From Archaeoglobi archaeon (lineage in GTDB: Archaea; Halobacteriota; Archaeoglobi; Archaeoglobales; Archaeoglobaceae): a stretch of 13,791 nucleotides of DNA. The DNA lies in assembly GCA_004347865.1 (NCBI GenBank), contig QNUZ01000030.1, positions 1 to 13,791 of the forward strand, read 5' to 3'. The translations under genes were made by a program, and so were the position numbers. Below are positions 1-7,084 of this stretch, one piece after another. A model generated the notes under the pieces. It ran no database searches. It worked only from the letters and a program-made list of their open reading frames with translations, and was not told the DNA's origin. Positions within the stretch are counted from its first letter, which is position 1. Every line of letters begins with the position of its first letter.

Positions 1-842
1 ATCTTGGGATTCCAGAAATTATTCTGGACAAAACCGGGGAATCTCCAAGGGATTTTGAGCTTTACAGAAGGCTTTTCCGCCAGATGTTCCTGAGGCTTGA
101 AAAAGAACTGGGGGAGGCGGACGAGGATAGGATGATCAAAACGCTTGAAAAGGCGAACGAGGCCAACGAGCTATTCTGGGAGCTTCACGAACTCAAGAAA
201 TTCTCGCCCTGCCCGGTTCCCAACCTCTTCACGCTTATGAGCTGCGGAACCCGGTTTACGATGTGGGGAAGGGATGAGGCTGTCTCGATGTTCGAAAAAC
301 TCGTTGAGGTTGCCGAAAAGAGGCGGAGAAGGGGAGAATATCCTGCGGAGAGAGAAATTGCAAGGAGCTTCTGGGTTTACACTGGCTATTACATAGATTT
401 ATTTGAGTTCTGGCTCTGGCTTGAGGATAACGGAATAAGCTACCTGAACGATCTGCTCAACAGCCAGATGCTCAGAGATTCATACAGGGCAGAGACAAAG
501 GAAGAGGCAATTGATGCCCTCGCGGCCACTGCATGGAACTACGCTATGACCAGACAGATGGGTGCTGAAAACATGGGCTTAAAATGGGTTGAGGATGCTG
601 TCTATATGATCAGAGAGCTCAACGCCAACTGCGCGATTTACAGCGGTCATCATGCATGCAAGCAGTCCCAGAGCGTTTTCAGGATTCTCAGAGACGAGCT
701 CTCCAAGGATGGGATTCCTGTGCTCAGGCTGGACGGGGACTGCTGGAATCGCAGAATAACCCCGATCAGCGTTGTTCAGGAAATGATTTTGGACTTTGTC
801 GAGAACATCGTCGCGAAAAGGAAGAAGAGAGCAAGGAGGTGA
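1..842 (+). CDS. 2-hydroxyacyl-CoA dehydratase / benzoyl-CoA reductase-type subunit, paralogue 1 (5' end outside window)
   Basis: The frame is open from the left edge and ends at TGA 840-842, so only the last ~279 codons are visible. It is a close paralogue of the next gene, which has about 180 more N-terminal residues. Shared motifs are SPCPVPN, SCGTRF, SGHHACKQSQ and LDGDCWNRR near the C-terminus. Spaced cysteines and an LDGD-type segment near the end suit the HgdA/HgdB/BcrB/BcrC/double-cubane family, whose members carry an Fe-S cluster fed low-potential electrons by an ASKHA ATPase. Unlike its partner it has CAIYS, not CAIYC, before GHHAC. Its stop codon lies inside the Shine-Dalgarno site of the next gene. 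The family comes from motifs and operon context; the substrate is unknown. The tail is very basic (KRKKRARR). Confidence 0.78.
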   Translation, partial: LGIPEIILDKTGESPRDFELYRRLFRQMFLRLEKELGEADEDRMIKTLEKANEANELFWELHELKKFSPCPVPNLFTLMSCGTRFTMWGRDEAVSMFEKLVEVAEKRRRRGEYPAEREIARSFWVYTGYYIDLFEFWLWLEDNGISYLNDLLNSQMLRDSYRAETKEEAIDALAATAWNYAMTRQMGAENMGLKWVEDAVYMIRELNANCAIYSGHHACKQSQSVFRILRDELSKDGIPVLRLDGDCWNRRITPISVVQEMILDFVENIVAKRKKRARR

Positions 843-846
843 GGAC

Positions 847-2232
847 TTGCCCGAAATTTCGGGTATAGTCAGGAGAGGATCGCAGATCCTGAGGACGATC
901 GAAAGAATCGAAAATTTCACAAAAAACGAGCTTAAAGGCCTTGTTGAATTTCTGGGAGATGTTCAGGGCCATACCATCCTTTCTTTTCTTGACGAAAGGC
1001 ATTACGGTGCAGGTCTGTTTTTCCTCCAGAATGTGCTTTCCAAACACGTTAATGAGGCGGTTAAAGCCAAAGATGAGGATAAAAAGGTCATACTTATCCC
1101 TTTTAACTTTCCTCCCGAGCTGATTCATGCATTTGAGAACGCTGTTCCCCTTACAACCGAAATGATGAGCACGATCGGAGCCCTTGCACTTCAGGGCGAA
1201 GGTGAGCCCTACTGGGATTATGCAGTCTCGCTGGGAATTCCCGACTACGTTTGTTCGGCAAACACAACTGCGCTCAGTTCGATGCTGATGGCGCTGAAGG
1301 GTCTTGAGTTGGCTCCGGATGCGATGATCTCCGCGTGTCCGGGTTCATGCGACGCAAACTCGAAGATTCACGAATTCGTTGCGGAGTATCTGAGCGTTCC
1401 GGAGTTCATGGTGGACAAGACCGGCGAGGGTGCTTCGGACTACCAGCTCTACAGAAGGCTTTTCCTGAAAATGGTTGAGGAGCTGGAAAATTTCGTCGGG
1501 GAGAAAATCGATGAGGATAGGCTCATCAAGGTCGTTGAGAACGGAAACAAATGCACGGAGCTATTCTGGGAGCTTCACGAACTCAAGAAATTCTCGCCCT
1601 GTCCGGTTCCCAACATGTTTACCCTTTTCAGCTGCGGAACCCGGTTTACGATGTGGGGAAGGGATGAGGCTGTCTCGATGTTCGAAAAACTCGTTGAGGT
1701 TGCCGAAAAGAGGCGGAGAAGGGGAGAATATCCCGCGGAGAAGGAAATTGCAAGGAGCATCTGGGTTTACACTGGCTACTACGTGGATCTCTACGACACT
1801 TGGATATGGATGGAGGACAACGGAATAACGTACCTGACGGACATTCTGAACTCAGGCGGTTTTCCACAGGTATACGAAGTTTTCGACAGAAAAGATGCGC
1901 TTGAGGCCATAGTTAAAACTGCCTGGGATTACGGGATGACGAGGCAGATGTCTGCAGACAACATGGGCCTAAAGTGGACAGAGGACTTCATATATCTGGC
2001 CCAAGATCTCAAGGCAAACTGCGCAATTTACTGCGGTCATCACGCATGCAAACAGTCTCAGGCCGTTTTCAGGATTCTGAGGGATGGAATGACCAGAAAG
2101 GGGATACCCGTTCTTAAACTGGATGGGGACTGCTGGAATAGAAGGATTACGCCGGTAAGCGTTCTTCAGGAGATGATTCTAAACTTTGTTAACGATGTTG
2201 TGGTCAAGGGAAGGAGGAAAAGGAGGAGGTGA
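847..2232 (+). CDS. 2-hydroxyacyl-CoA dehydratase / benzoyl-CoA reductase-type subunit, paralogue 2
   Basis: 461 codons from a TTG start at 847. The site GGAGGTGA (835-842) ends 4 nt before this TTG, the same spacing as for the ATPase downstream. An in-frame ATG at 796 would overlap the upstream gene and adds a basic N-terminus with no counterpart, so TTG is preferred. Cysteines lie at about 136, 164 and 168 (CPGSC), 236, 252, 263, 392, 396 and 401 (in CAIYCGHHAC) and 429 (DGDCWNRR). Size and layout suit BcrB/BzdO- or HgdA/B-like subunits that bind an Fe-S cluster for ATP-driven low-potential reduction. It probably pairs with paralogue 1. The GHHACKQSQ motif is not one I can assign to a characterised subfamily, so benzoyl-CoA reductase is only one option; a double-cubane-cluster protein is another. 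The tail is basic (KGRRKRRR). Confidence 0.8.
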   Translation: MPEISGIVRRGSQILRTIERIENFTKNELKGLVEFLGDVQGHTILSFLDERHYGAGLFFLQNVLSKHVNEAVKAKDEDKKVILIPFNFPPELIHAFENAVPLTTEMMSTIGALALQGEGEPYWDYAVSLGIPDYVCSANTTALSSMLMALKGLELAPDAMISACPGSCDANSKIHEFVAEYLSVPEFMVDKTGEGASDYQLYRRLFLKMVEELENFVGEKIDEDRLIKVVENGNKCTELFWELHELKKFSPCPVPNMFTLFSCGTRFTMWGRDEAVSMFEKLVEVAEKRRRRGEYPAEKEIARSIWVYTGYYVDLYDTWIWMEDNGITYLTDILNSGGFPQVYEVFDRKDALEAIVKTAWDYGMTRQMSADNMGLKWTEDFIYLAQDLKANCAIYCGHHACKQSQAVFRILRDGMTRKGIPVLKLDGDCWNRRITPVSVLQEMILNFVNDVVVKGRRKRRR

Positions 2233-2236
2233 TCAA

Positions 2237-3025
2237 ATGCTTTTTGGCGGTACGGATGTCGGTTCCCTCACCGCTCAAGCGGTTATTTTGGAGAACGGCA
2301 AGGTTGTTGGATGGAAGAACATGCGGGTCCTCCCGAATCCAATAGAATCGGCGAAAAAGGTTATGGGTGAGCTTTTGGAGGAGCTGGGGCTGAAGAAGGA
2401 TGACGTGATAATCTTCGCCACGGGATACGGTAGGGAGAAGCTTGTGGAGGCGGGTTATGCCAGAGAACATGTTAGCGAGATAAGCTGCCATGCTAGAGGA
2501 GCGTTCTGGCTCAATCCGTCGGTCAGGACGGTTATAGACATTGGAGGACAAGATGCGAAGGTTATAAGGATAGACGAAAAGGGCAGGCTGGTGAACTTCG
2601 TAATGAACGACAAATGCGCCGCCGGAACAGGCAGGTTTCTGGAGATACAGGCAAAGGCCTTGGGTATAAAGCTAGAGGAGCTCGGAGATATGACTTTCAT
2701 AGCCAAAAATCCGGTTTAGATCACGGCGAGGTGCAGCATCTTTGCGGAAACAGAGGTCCTTCACTTCCTTCAGCGAGGAGTCCCGAAGGAGGAAATAGCT
2801 GCGGGAGTAAACAGGTCGATGGCGCATAGGATATACTATCTGGCAAGGCGGGTTGGGGTGGAGAGGGAGGCGGCATTGACGGGAGGGGTTGCCAAAAACA
2901 AGGGTGTGAAGAGGGAACTTGAAAAGATCCTCAACCTGAAATTCCTGGATCTGGGCATGGATCCGCAGATAATCGGTGCTCTGGGGGCAGCAATTTTTGC
3001 AAGAGAGAAGTACGGAGGTGAATGA
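2237..3025 (+). CDS. ASKHA activator ATPase (HgdC/BcrA/BcrD-type) interrupted by in-frame TAG
   Basis: The reading frame spans 262 codons with an in-frame TAG at 2717-2719 (codon 161). ATG 2237 follows GGAGGTGA (2225-2232) by 4 nt. Before the stop are the phosphate-1 loop GTDVGSLTAQ, ATGYGRE, phosphate-2 DIGGQDAK (about 101-108) and NDKCAAGTG with cluster ligand C127. After it, in the same frame, come ITARCSIFAETEV with the second ligand C166 and the adenosine motif LTGGVAKN. In this family two cysteines per monomer hold one [4Fe-4S] cluster across a dimer, and ATP hydrolysis drives electron transfer to the dehydratase/reductase. Termination at 2717 would remove C166 and the adenosine site and leave a dead protein. 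Explanations are a recent nonsense mutation, suppression or recoding, or a sequence error. If broken, the neighbouring ATPase might substitute. The frame ends in TGA 3023-3025. Confidence 0.8.
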
Positions 3026-3759
3026 TGTTTCTAGGAATAGATGCTGGGACAAGGTTTACGAAGGCGGTCCTCTGGAACGGCGAGATTTCCAGATTTGCAG
3101 TCAAGGAGACTGTCGGGAATATGAAGTCGGTTCTGGAATCGATAACCAAGGAAATCGAGGACTACAAGCTCTGCTGCGCCACGGGAAGCGGAGCCGAACT
3201 CGTGGAATTTGCCGATGCAAGGGAGGATGATGTGGTCTGCCTAGCAATTGCCGGAAGGGATGTTGTAAATGCGGACTACGTGATAGACATCGGGGCCCAG
3301 AGCATCACGGCGATATCCGTCGATGAGGACGGAAACGTGATAGACTACGTAAAGAACGACAAATGCGCCAGCGGCAGCGGAAAGTTTCTGGAGGTCATGA
3401 GCTCTGCTCTGGGCATCGAAATTCAGGATTTGGACAATTTAGCGTTTAGATCTAATAAGAAGCTGTCGATAACATCACAGTGCGCTGTTTTTGCTGAGAG
3501 CGAGGTTATATCGTACGTAAACAACGGCGAAAGCAGGGAGAACATAATTGCGGCGGTTTGCGACGCCGTGGCCAAAATAGCCGCCTCGCAGGTGAACAAG
3601 CTGAAGATAACCGGCAGATACACCATAACAGGGGGTGTTGCAAATTTCACAAGCATTACGGAGAGAATAAAAAGGATCATAGGAGGGGATTACGTGAAAT
3701 TCCCGAATCCCCAGCTTGCAGCCGCAATAGGGGCCGGAATAGTGGCAGGAGAGCTCTGA
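3025..3759 (+). CDS. ASKHA activator ATPase (BcrA/BcrD/HgdC-type), intact
   Basis: 244 residues from ATG 3025. An adjacent in-frame ATG at 3022 is possible, but 3025 restores the usual gap of about 3-4 nt after GGAGGTGA (3014-3021). Motifs in order are phosphate-1 DAGTRFTKAV, ATGSGAEL, phosphate-2 DIGAQSIT (from about D88), NDKCASGSG with C114, ITSQCAVFAESEV with C153, and the adenosine motif ITGGVANFTS. Both Fe-S ligands are present. It should hydrolyse ATP to push electrons at low potential into the upstream Fe-S subunits. It differs clearly from the preceding ATPase, and two unlike ATPases next to two reductase-type subunits is the class I benzoyl-CoA reductase layout, whereas HgdC acts alone as a homodimer. 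It overlaps the upstream stop at 3023-3025, implying coupled translation. Confidence 0.85.
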   Translation: MFLGIDAGTRFTKAVLWNGEISRFAVKETVGNMKSVLESITKEIEDYKLCCATGSGAELVEFADAREDDVVCLAIAGRDVVNADYVIDIGAQSITAISVDEDGNVIDYVKNDKCASGSGKFLEVMSSALGIEIQDLDNLAFRSNKKLSITSQCAVFAESEVISYVNNGESRENIIAAVCDAVAKIAASQVNKLKITGRYTITGGVANFTSITERIKRIIGGDYVKFPNPQLAAAIGAGIVAGEL

Positions 3760-4425
3760 ATGTTTGAGGAAGTCATAGAGAAAATAAGAGAACAAGTCCT
3801 GAATGGGCTGAGAAGCGGAGCAATTCGGGAATATTCGCCCCAGTCCTTCAAGAGTTGGGCCAGGGGCAGGGATGTTGTGACCAGGGGAGAGCTTGCCTAC
3901 GAGCTTGGAAAGCAGAATTCCGCGCTTCTGATCCTGTGGGGAAATGCTGAAAACAGAATTTACCTTTCAAAGGAATCCGACGGATCTCTGGCGGTTATTG
4001 TGATCTGCGACGTCGTCTGGGATGGTCTGGAGAAGTACGAATGTTTCAGGGCGCTCAGGGATGCATTTTACAACCTTAGTCTTTACGGAGTGACGATCAG
4101 AAGCCTTCCGAGCCAGCTGAAGGTATGGCTCAGAGTGGCCAGAAGGGCGAGTGAGGAAGGTTTCAGCCTTGGAGTTCTTGCCAGGGCGGTGAATGAGGCT
4201 ATGAACTCCTTGGAATTCGTGAGGGCAACTGACGTGATCATCCTGACCTCAAGAAACGAGATGGATGCCTTAAAGGATGCCTTTCTCAGGGCGAAGAAAA
4301 TAATTGATGCATTGATTAAGATGCACGAAGAAAAACTGCTCAACTGCGAGGAATGCGATTACAGGGACGTTTGCAGCGAGATTCCAGAACTCAAGATGAT
4401 AAGGGACAGGATCAAGAGGCAATGA
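3760..4425 (+). CDS. small protein resembling a CODH/acetyl-CoA synthase beta-subunit (CdhC/AcsB) domain, with C-terminal Cys cluster
   Basis: 221 residues; ATG 3760 directly abuts the previous TGA. The stretch from W123 (VWLRVARRASEEGFSLG, then a ...LEFVRATDVIILTS segment) resembles, from memory, the CdhC/AcsB region with WIRISKEAFEKGF...EF..VDK.QVTI. At 221 residues it lacks most of that enzyme. Visible candidate metal ligands are C196-x2-C199-x5-C205 (CEECDYRDVC) followed by a charged helix. No signal peptide or membrane segment is seen. The next gene, which overlaps it by 4 nt, is a CooC/AcsF-type ATPase, the family that loads nickel into CODH/ACS, and this supports the relationship. It may scaffold or deliver a metal centre to the upstream subunits, or bind a corrinoid or CoA-type partner. 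The family assignment is moderate and the function is inference. Confidence 0.55.
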   Translation: MFEEVIEKIREQVLNGLRSGAIREYSPQSFKSWARGRDVVTRGELAYELGKQNSALLILWGNAENRIYLSKESDGSLAVIVICDVVWDGLEKYECFRALRDAFYNLSLYGVTIRSLPSQLKVWLRVARRASEEGFSLGVLARAVNEAMNSLEFVRATDVIILTSRNEMDALKDAFLRAKKIIDALIKMHEEKLLNCEECDYRDVCSEIPELKMIRDRIKRQ

Positions 4426-5150
4426 AGATCGCGGTTGTCGGCAAGGGTGGTGTCGGAAAAACGACTATTTCCGCCTTCCTTGTGAGCATACTGTCGGAAA
4501 AGGGTAAGGTTCTGGCCATCGACGCAGACCCAGCAGGAGGACTCTCAATCTCGCTCGGAATAAGGGTAAGAAGGACGCTTGAAGACGTTAGAAACGAGAT
4601 TGCAGATTTGATAAGGCAAAAATACGACAAAGTTGAGATCGCAAGCTCGATAGACTACAAGCTTCTTGAAGCCCTGCATGAAGGCGAGAAGTTTTTATTC
4701 CTTGCCATGGGAAGGCCAGAGGACGAGGGGTGCTACTGCCAGCTAAATTCTATGCTCAGAGAGGCGATAGAGATGGTATCGGGATCCTTTGACTACGTCG
4801 TGATCGACGGGGAGGCGGGGGTCGAGCAGATAAACAGGAGGGTGATGAAAAGCGTGGAATATCTTCTGGTTGTGACGGATTCGACTAGAAAGGGATTTCA
4901 GGTCGCCAACCAGATAAGGTCGGTTGCGGACAGGGCAGTGAAATTCAAGAAGTGCGCACTGGTGGTTAACAGGGTCAGGGGTCAGCCGGATGTTGAAGCC
5001 GGTAACTTCGACTTCGTTTTTCTGATCCCGGAAGACGAGAGCGTTTTCAGATTCGATGTTGAGGGAAAGCCTCTGACCGATATAAGGGATTCTCCTGCCT
5101 TTAAATCCGTCAAAAATATTGCAGAAACCCTCCTTTTTCAGGGCCTTTAG
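4422..5150 (+). CDS. CooC/AcsF-like P-loop ATPase (CODH/ACS nickel-maturation family)
   Basis: 242 residues from ATG 4422, overlapping the previous stop as ATGA; an upstream in-frame ATG at 4353 lies inside the preceding gene. The SIMIBI-type deviant Walker A is GKGGVGKTT at residues 7-15, with K8 and K13. IDADPAGG follows at 33-40, and a DYVVIDGEAGVEQ Walker B/switch-like segment begins at about 124. GCYC (C104, C106) is the CxC that binds metal at the CooC dimer interface. CooC and AcsF use ATP to insert nickel into CODH or acetyl-CoA synthase. Here it closes an operon of reductase-like and activator genes, so its client may be the CdhC-like protein upstream rather than a normal CODH; no CODH catalytic subunit is visible. 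It ends in TAG followed by a T-run at 5157-5161. Confidence 0.85.
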   Translation: MKIAVVGKGGVGKTTISAFLVSILSEKGKVLAIDADPAGGLSISLGIRVRRTLEDVRNEIADLIRQKYDKVEIASSIDYKLLEALHEGEKFLFLAMGRPEDEGCYCQLNSMLREAIEMVSGSFDYVVIDGEAGVEQINRRVMKSVEYLLVVTDSTRKGFQVANQIRSVADRAVKFKKCALVVNRVRGQPDVEAGNFDFVFLIPEDESVFRFDVEGKPLTDIRDSPAFKSVKNIAETLLFQGL

Positions 5151-5155
5151 GGCGT

Positions 5156-5162
5156 CTTTTTA
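5156..5162 (+). terminator. T-rich probable archaeal terminator after the six-gene operon
   Basis: CTTTTTA lies 6-12 nt after the last stop of the operon and before the tRNA promoter. A T-run of five is a weak but typical archaeal termination signal. Confidence 0.35.
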
Positions 5163-5189
5163 ATGATCCATGCTGTCTAGGAGAGAAAG

Positions 5190-5200
5190 GGATAAAAACA
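5190..5200 (+). promoter_or_regulatory. TATA box of tRNA-Val
   Basis: GGATAAAAACA is centred about 26 nt upstream of the mature tRNA 5' end, the normal TBP-site distance in archaea. Confidence 0.5.
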
Positions 5201-5220
5201 TAGAAGCTCAGGAGTTGTGG

Positions 5221-5293
5221 GGGCTCGTGGTCTAGCGGTTATGACGTCGCCTTCACACGGCGGAGGTCGAGGGTTCGAATCCCTCCGAGCCCA
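5221..5293 (+). tRNA. tRNA-Val (anticodon CAC)
   Basis: Acceptor stem GGGCTCG (5221-5227) pairs perfectly with CGAGCCC (5286-5292), with discriminator A at 5293. The anticodon stem-loop is TCGCC-TTCACAC-GGCGG, giving anticodon CAC, which reads the Val codon GUG. The T arm has GGGTTCGAATCCC. The 3' CCA is not encoded and no intron is seen. Confidence 0.95.
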
Positions 5294-5336
5294 TCTGACA
5301 ATTTTCCGCAGCCCGGGGTTTGGGCAGAACTGGAAA

Positions 5337-5349
5337 GATTTTAAATTTC
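5337..5349 (+). promoter_or_regulatory. TATA box of adk
   Basis: The AT-rich GATTTTAAATTTC sits about 26 nt before ATG 5369. There is no Shine-Dalgarno site between them, so a leaderless transcript starting at or near the ATG is likely. Confidence 0.5.
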
Positions 5350-5368
5350 ATCCGAATTCCAATAATCC

Positions 5369-6022
5369 ATGAACCTGATTCTCTTGGGGGCACCAGGAGC
5401 GGGGAAGGGAACCCAGGCAAAGTTCATAGTGGAAAAATACGGAATTCCGCAGATATCCACAGGAGACATGCTCAGAGAAGCCGTTGCCAAGGGAACAGAG
5501 CTGGGAAAAAAGGCCAAAGAGTTTATGAGTCAGGGAAAGCTCGTACCGGACGAGATCGTGATCGGAATTGTTAAGGAAAGGCTCAGGCAGAAAGACTGCG
5601 AGGGGGGTTTCATTCTGGATGGATTTCCGAGAACAATAGCCCAGGCGGAAGCTCTGGACAGGATCATGGCGGAAATGGGAAGGAAGATTGATGCGGTAAT
5701 CAACATAAGCGTTCCCGAGGAGGAGATCGTCAGGAGGATCGTAAACAGGAGGATATGCAGAAAGTGCGGAGCGATATACCACCTGATATACGATCCCCCG
5801 AAGAGGCCCGGAATCTGCGACAAATGCGGTGGCGAGCTCTATCAGAGGGATGATGACAGGGAAGAAGTTGTGAGGCAGAGGTTTGCGGTTTATAGAAAGA
5901 GCACCCAGCCGCTGATCGATTATTACAGGAAGAGGGGAGTACTTTACGAGGTGGACGGGACAAAGGATATCGTGAGCGTGAAGTCGGAGATTCTATCTAT
6001 ACTGGAAAAGCTCAAAGGCTGA
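5369..6022 (+). CDS. adk: Adenylate kinase
   Basis: 217 residues; catalyses ATP + AMP = 2 ADP in the cytoplasm. The P-loop GAPGAGKGT is at residues 7-15, followed by the NMP-binding segment QISTGDMLR and the GFPRT motif. The LID domain carries four cysteines (C130, C133, C150, C153) in CRKC and CDKC, the zinc-binding version common in Gram-positive bacteria and found in some archaea. This is the bacterial-type long adenylate kinase, not the short trimeric archaeal AdkA of methanogens and Sulfolobus, so its ancestry may be bacterial. Length is standard for the family. The gene has its own promoter and seems monocistronic. Its last 11 bp overlap the 3' end of the convergent hydrolase gene. Confidence 0.96.
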   Translation: MNLILLGAPGAGKGTQAKFIVEKYGIPQISTGDMLREAVAKGTELGKKAKEFMSQGKLVPDEIVIGIVKERLRQKDCEGGFILDGFPRTIAQAEALDRIMAEMGRKIDAVINISVPEEEIVRRIVNRRICRKCGAIYHLIYDPPKRPGICDKCGGELYQRDDDREEVVRQRFAVYRKSTQPLIDYYRKRGVLYEVDGTKDIVSVKSEILSILEKLKG

Positions 6023-6716
6023 GGTTGATCTCCCTTTCCTTTATCTTCCCCTCAAGCCATTCGGCCACAGCTGACATTACCTTCGGGCTCCTCCTCAGAA
6101 AGTGGTCCCCGTTTATCACCCTGATGAGGTATTTTGGTTCCTGGAATTCACGGTAAATCGCTTCCCCGCACTCAAAGGGAACAACCTCGTCCTTAGTTCC
6201 GTGAACAACCAGCTTCTGACCCTTAACCTTTCTGGCATATCTCCTCAGATCGAGCTCCCTTATCGCTTCCATTTCTCTTCTGAATTCCTCGAAGCTTCCG
6301 GTTCTCATGATCCTTGAAGCGTTCTCGAACATCATCTCGACTCTGTCCTCGCTGAAGATCTCCGGAAGCGGGGCGGAAATCGAGACAAGCCTGTCCAAAT
6401 TACCGAGCTCTGCCGAGGTTCTTATCGCGACAAGTCCGCCCATGCTGTAGCCTATTATCGAAACCCTATCGAATTTTTCTGCAATCCTCCTGAGATCCTC
6501 AACCCAGTACTCGAGACCGAATTTTCCCCTGCTGTTTCCGCAGCCCGAAAAATCGAAAACAACTGTTGGAGCTATTCGGGAGAGAAAATCAGCCAGCTCG
6601 CTGTAGCCCTTATCCACCACCGATCCGGGCTCGTACGGAAGTCCGTGGCAGACTACTACTGCACTGCCAAGGTGCACTCTTCCGAAGTTCCTTCCAAAAA
6701 TGGTGTCAAAGAACAT
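6012..6716 (-). CDS. Alpha/beta hydrolase-fold protein (serine esterase/lipase-like)
   Basis: 234 residues. The nucleophile elbow is GYSMGG with S91, the acid is probably D176 in HGTKDEVVP and the base H205 in NGDHFLR, so the catalytic triad is complete. VVVCHGLPYEPGS near residues 20-32 is the HG oxyanion region, and DFSGCGNS follows at about 55-62. There is no signal peptide, so it should act in the cytoplasm. Substrate is not predictable; carboxylesterase, acyl-hydrolase and peptidase-like activities all occur in this fold. The start codon overlaps the stop of the upstream regulator by one base (TAATG on the minus strand), so the two are co-translated and the regulator may control this gene. 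The 3' end overlaps adk by 11 bp. Confidence 0.85.
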   Translation of the reverse strand: MFFDTIFGRNFGRVHLGSAVVVCHGLPYEPGSVVDKGYSELADFLSRIAPTVVFDFSGCGNSRGKFGLEYWVEDLRRIAEKFDRVSIIGYSMGGLVAIRTSAELGNLDRLVSISAPLPEIFSEDRVEMMFENASRIMRTGSFEEFRREMEAIRELDLRRYARKVKGQKLVVHGTKDEVVPFECGEAIYREFQEPKYLIRVINGDHFLRRSPKVMSAVAEWLEGKIKEREINLSL

Positions 6717-7084
6717 TACTTAGCCGAAACAAACTTTTCCAGCTCCTCCAGATCTTTTTCGATTTTCTTTATTTCCTCCCTCTTCTTCTGAATGATCTCC
6801 ATCGCTATCTCCTTTAGATCCCGGGTCATCTTGTAGCTCTTCAGCGGTCTTCCCTTGCCCTTCTTCTTCAGCTCTCTCTCCTTCACCCATCCCCACTCCT
6901 TAAGCTCCTTCATTGCAAGACTGACTTCAGGCTGTCTGAGATTCGCTGCTCTCTCTATTTCCCTTGAAACGGCTTCCCCTGCCTTTGAAAGGAACACAAC
7001 AACCTTTGCTATGTTTCTGTTGAGCCCTGCCTCGGCCAACAGGGAGACTATCTTCTCATCAGTTTCGGAGAGTTCTTCAACCAT
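6716..7084 (-). CDS. Winged-helix (ArsR/TrmB-like) transcriptional regulator
   Basis: 122 residues. Residues 8-70 form a winged helix: SETDEKIVSLLAEAG, a linker helix, then the putative recognition helix around ANLRQPEVSLAMKELKE (47-63). A basic wing, KERELKKKGKGRPLKSYKM, spans about 68-86. Residues 88-120 are an almost continuous charged helix (KKREEIKKIEKDLEELEKF), a likely dimerising coiled coil. No ligand or metal-binding cysteines are present, so it is not a metal-sensing ArsR protein. ATG 7084 follows GAGGTGA on the minus strand. It leads an operon with the hydrolase. An inverted repeat lies between its TATA box and start codon, so autoregulation is plausible. Confidence 0.85.
   Translation of the reverse strand: MVEELSETDEKIVSLLAEAGLNRNIAKVVVFLSKAGEAVSREIERAANLRQPEVSLAMKELKEWGWVKERELKKKGKGRPLKSYKMTRDLKEIAMEIIQKKREEIKKIEKDLEELEKFVSAK

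Noticed and set aside
796..846. Upstream ATG start for the second reductase subunit
   Set aside because: It overlaps the preceding gene by 47 bp, lacks a ribosome-binding site and adds a basic N-terminus, whereas TTG 847 has an ideal GGAGGTGA.
2717..2719. TAG as genome-wide pyrrolysine codon
   Set aside because: The CooC-like gene and aroA both end in TAG at sensible positions with no useful extension, and no Pyl genes are in the window, so general reassignment is not supported. Single-site suppression remains open.
1..3759. Naming the operon bcrCBAD or bzdNOPQ outright
   Set aside because: Layout fits, but the motif GHHACKQSQ and the added CdhC/CooC genes are not typical, and no sequence search was possible, so gene symbols were withheld.
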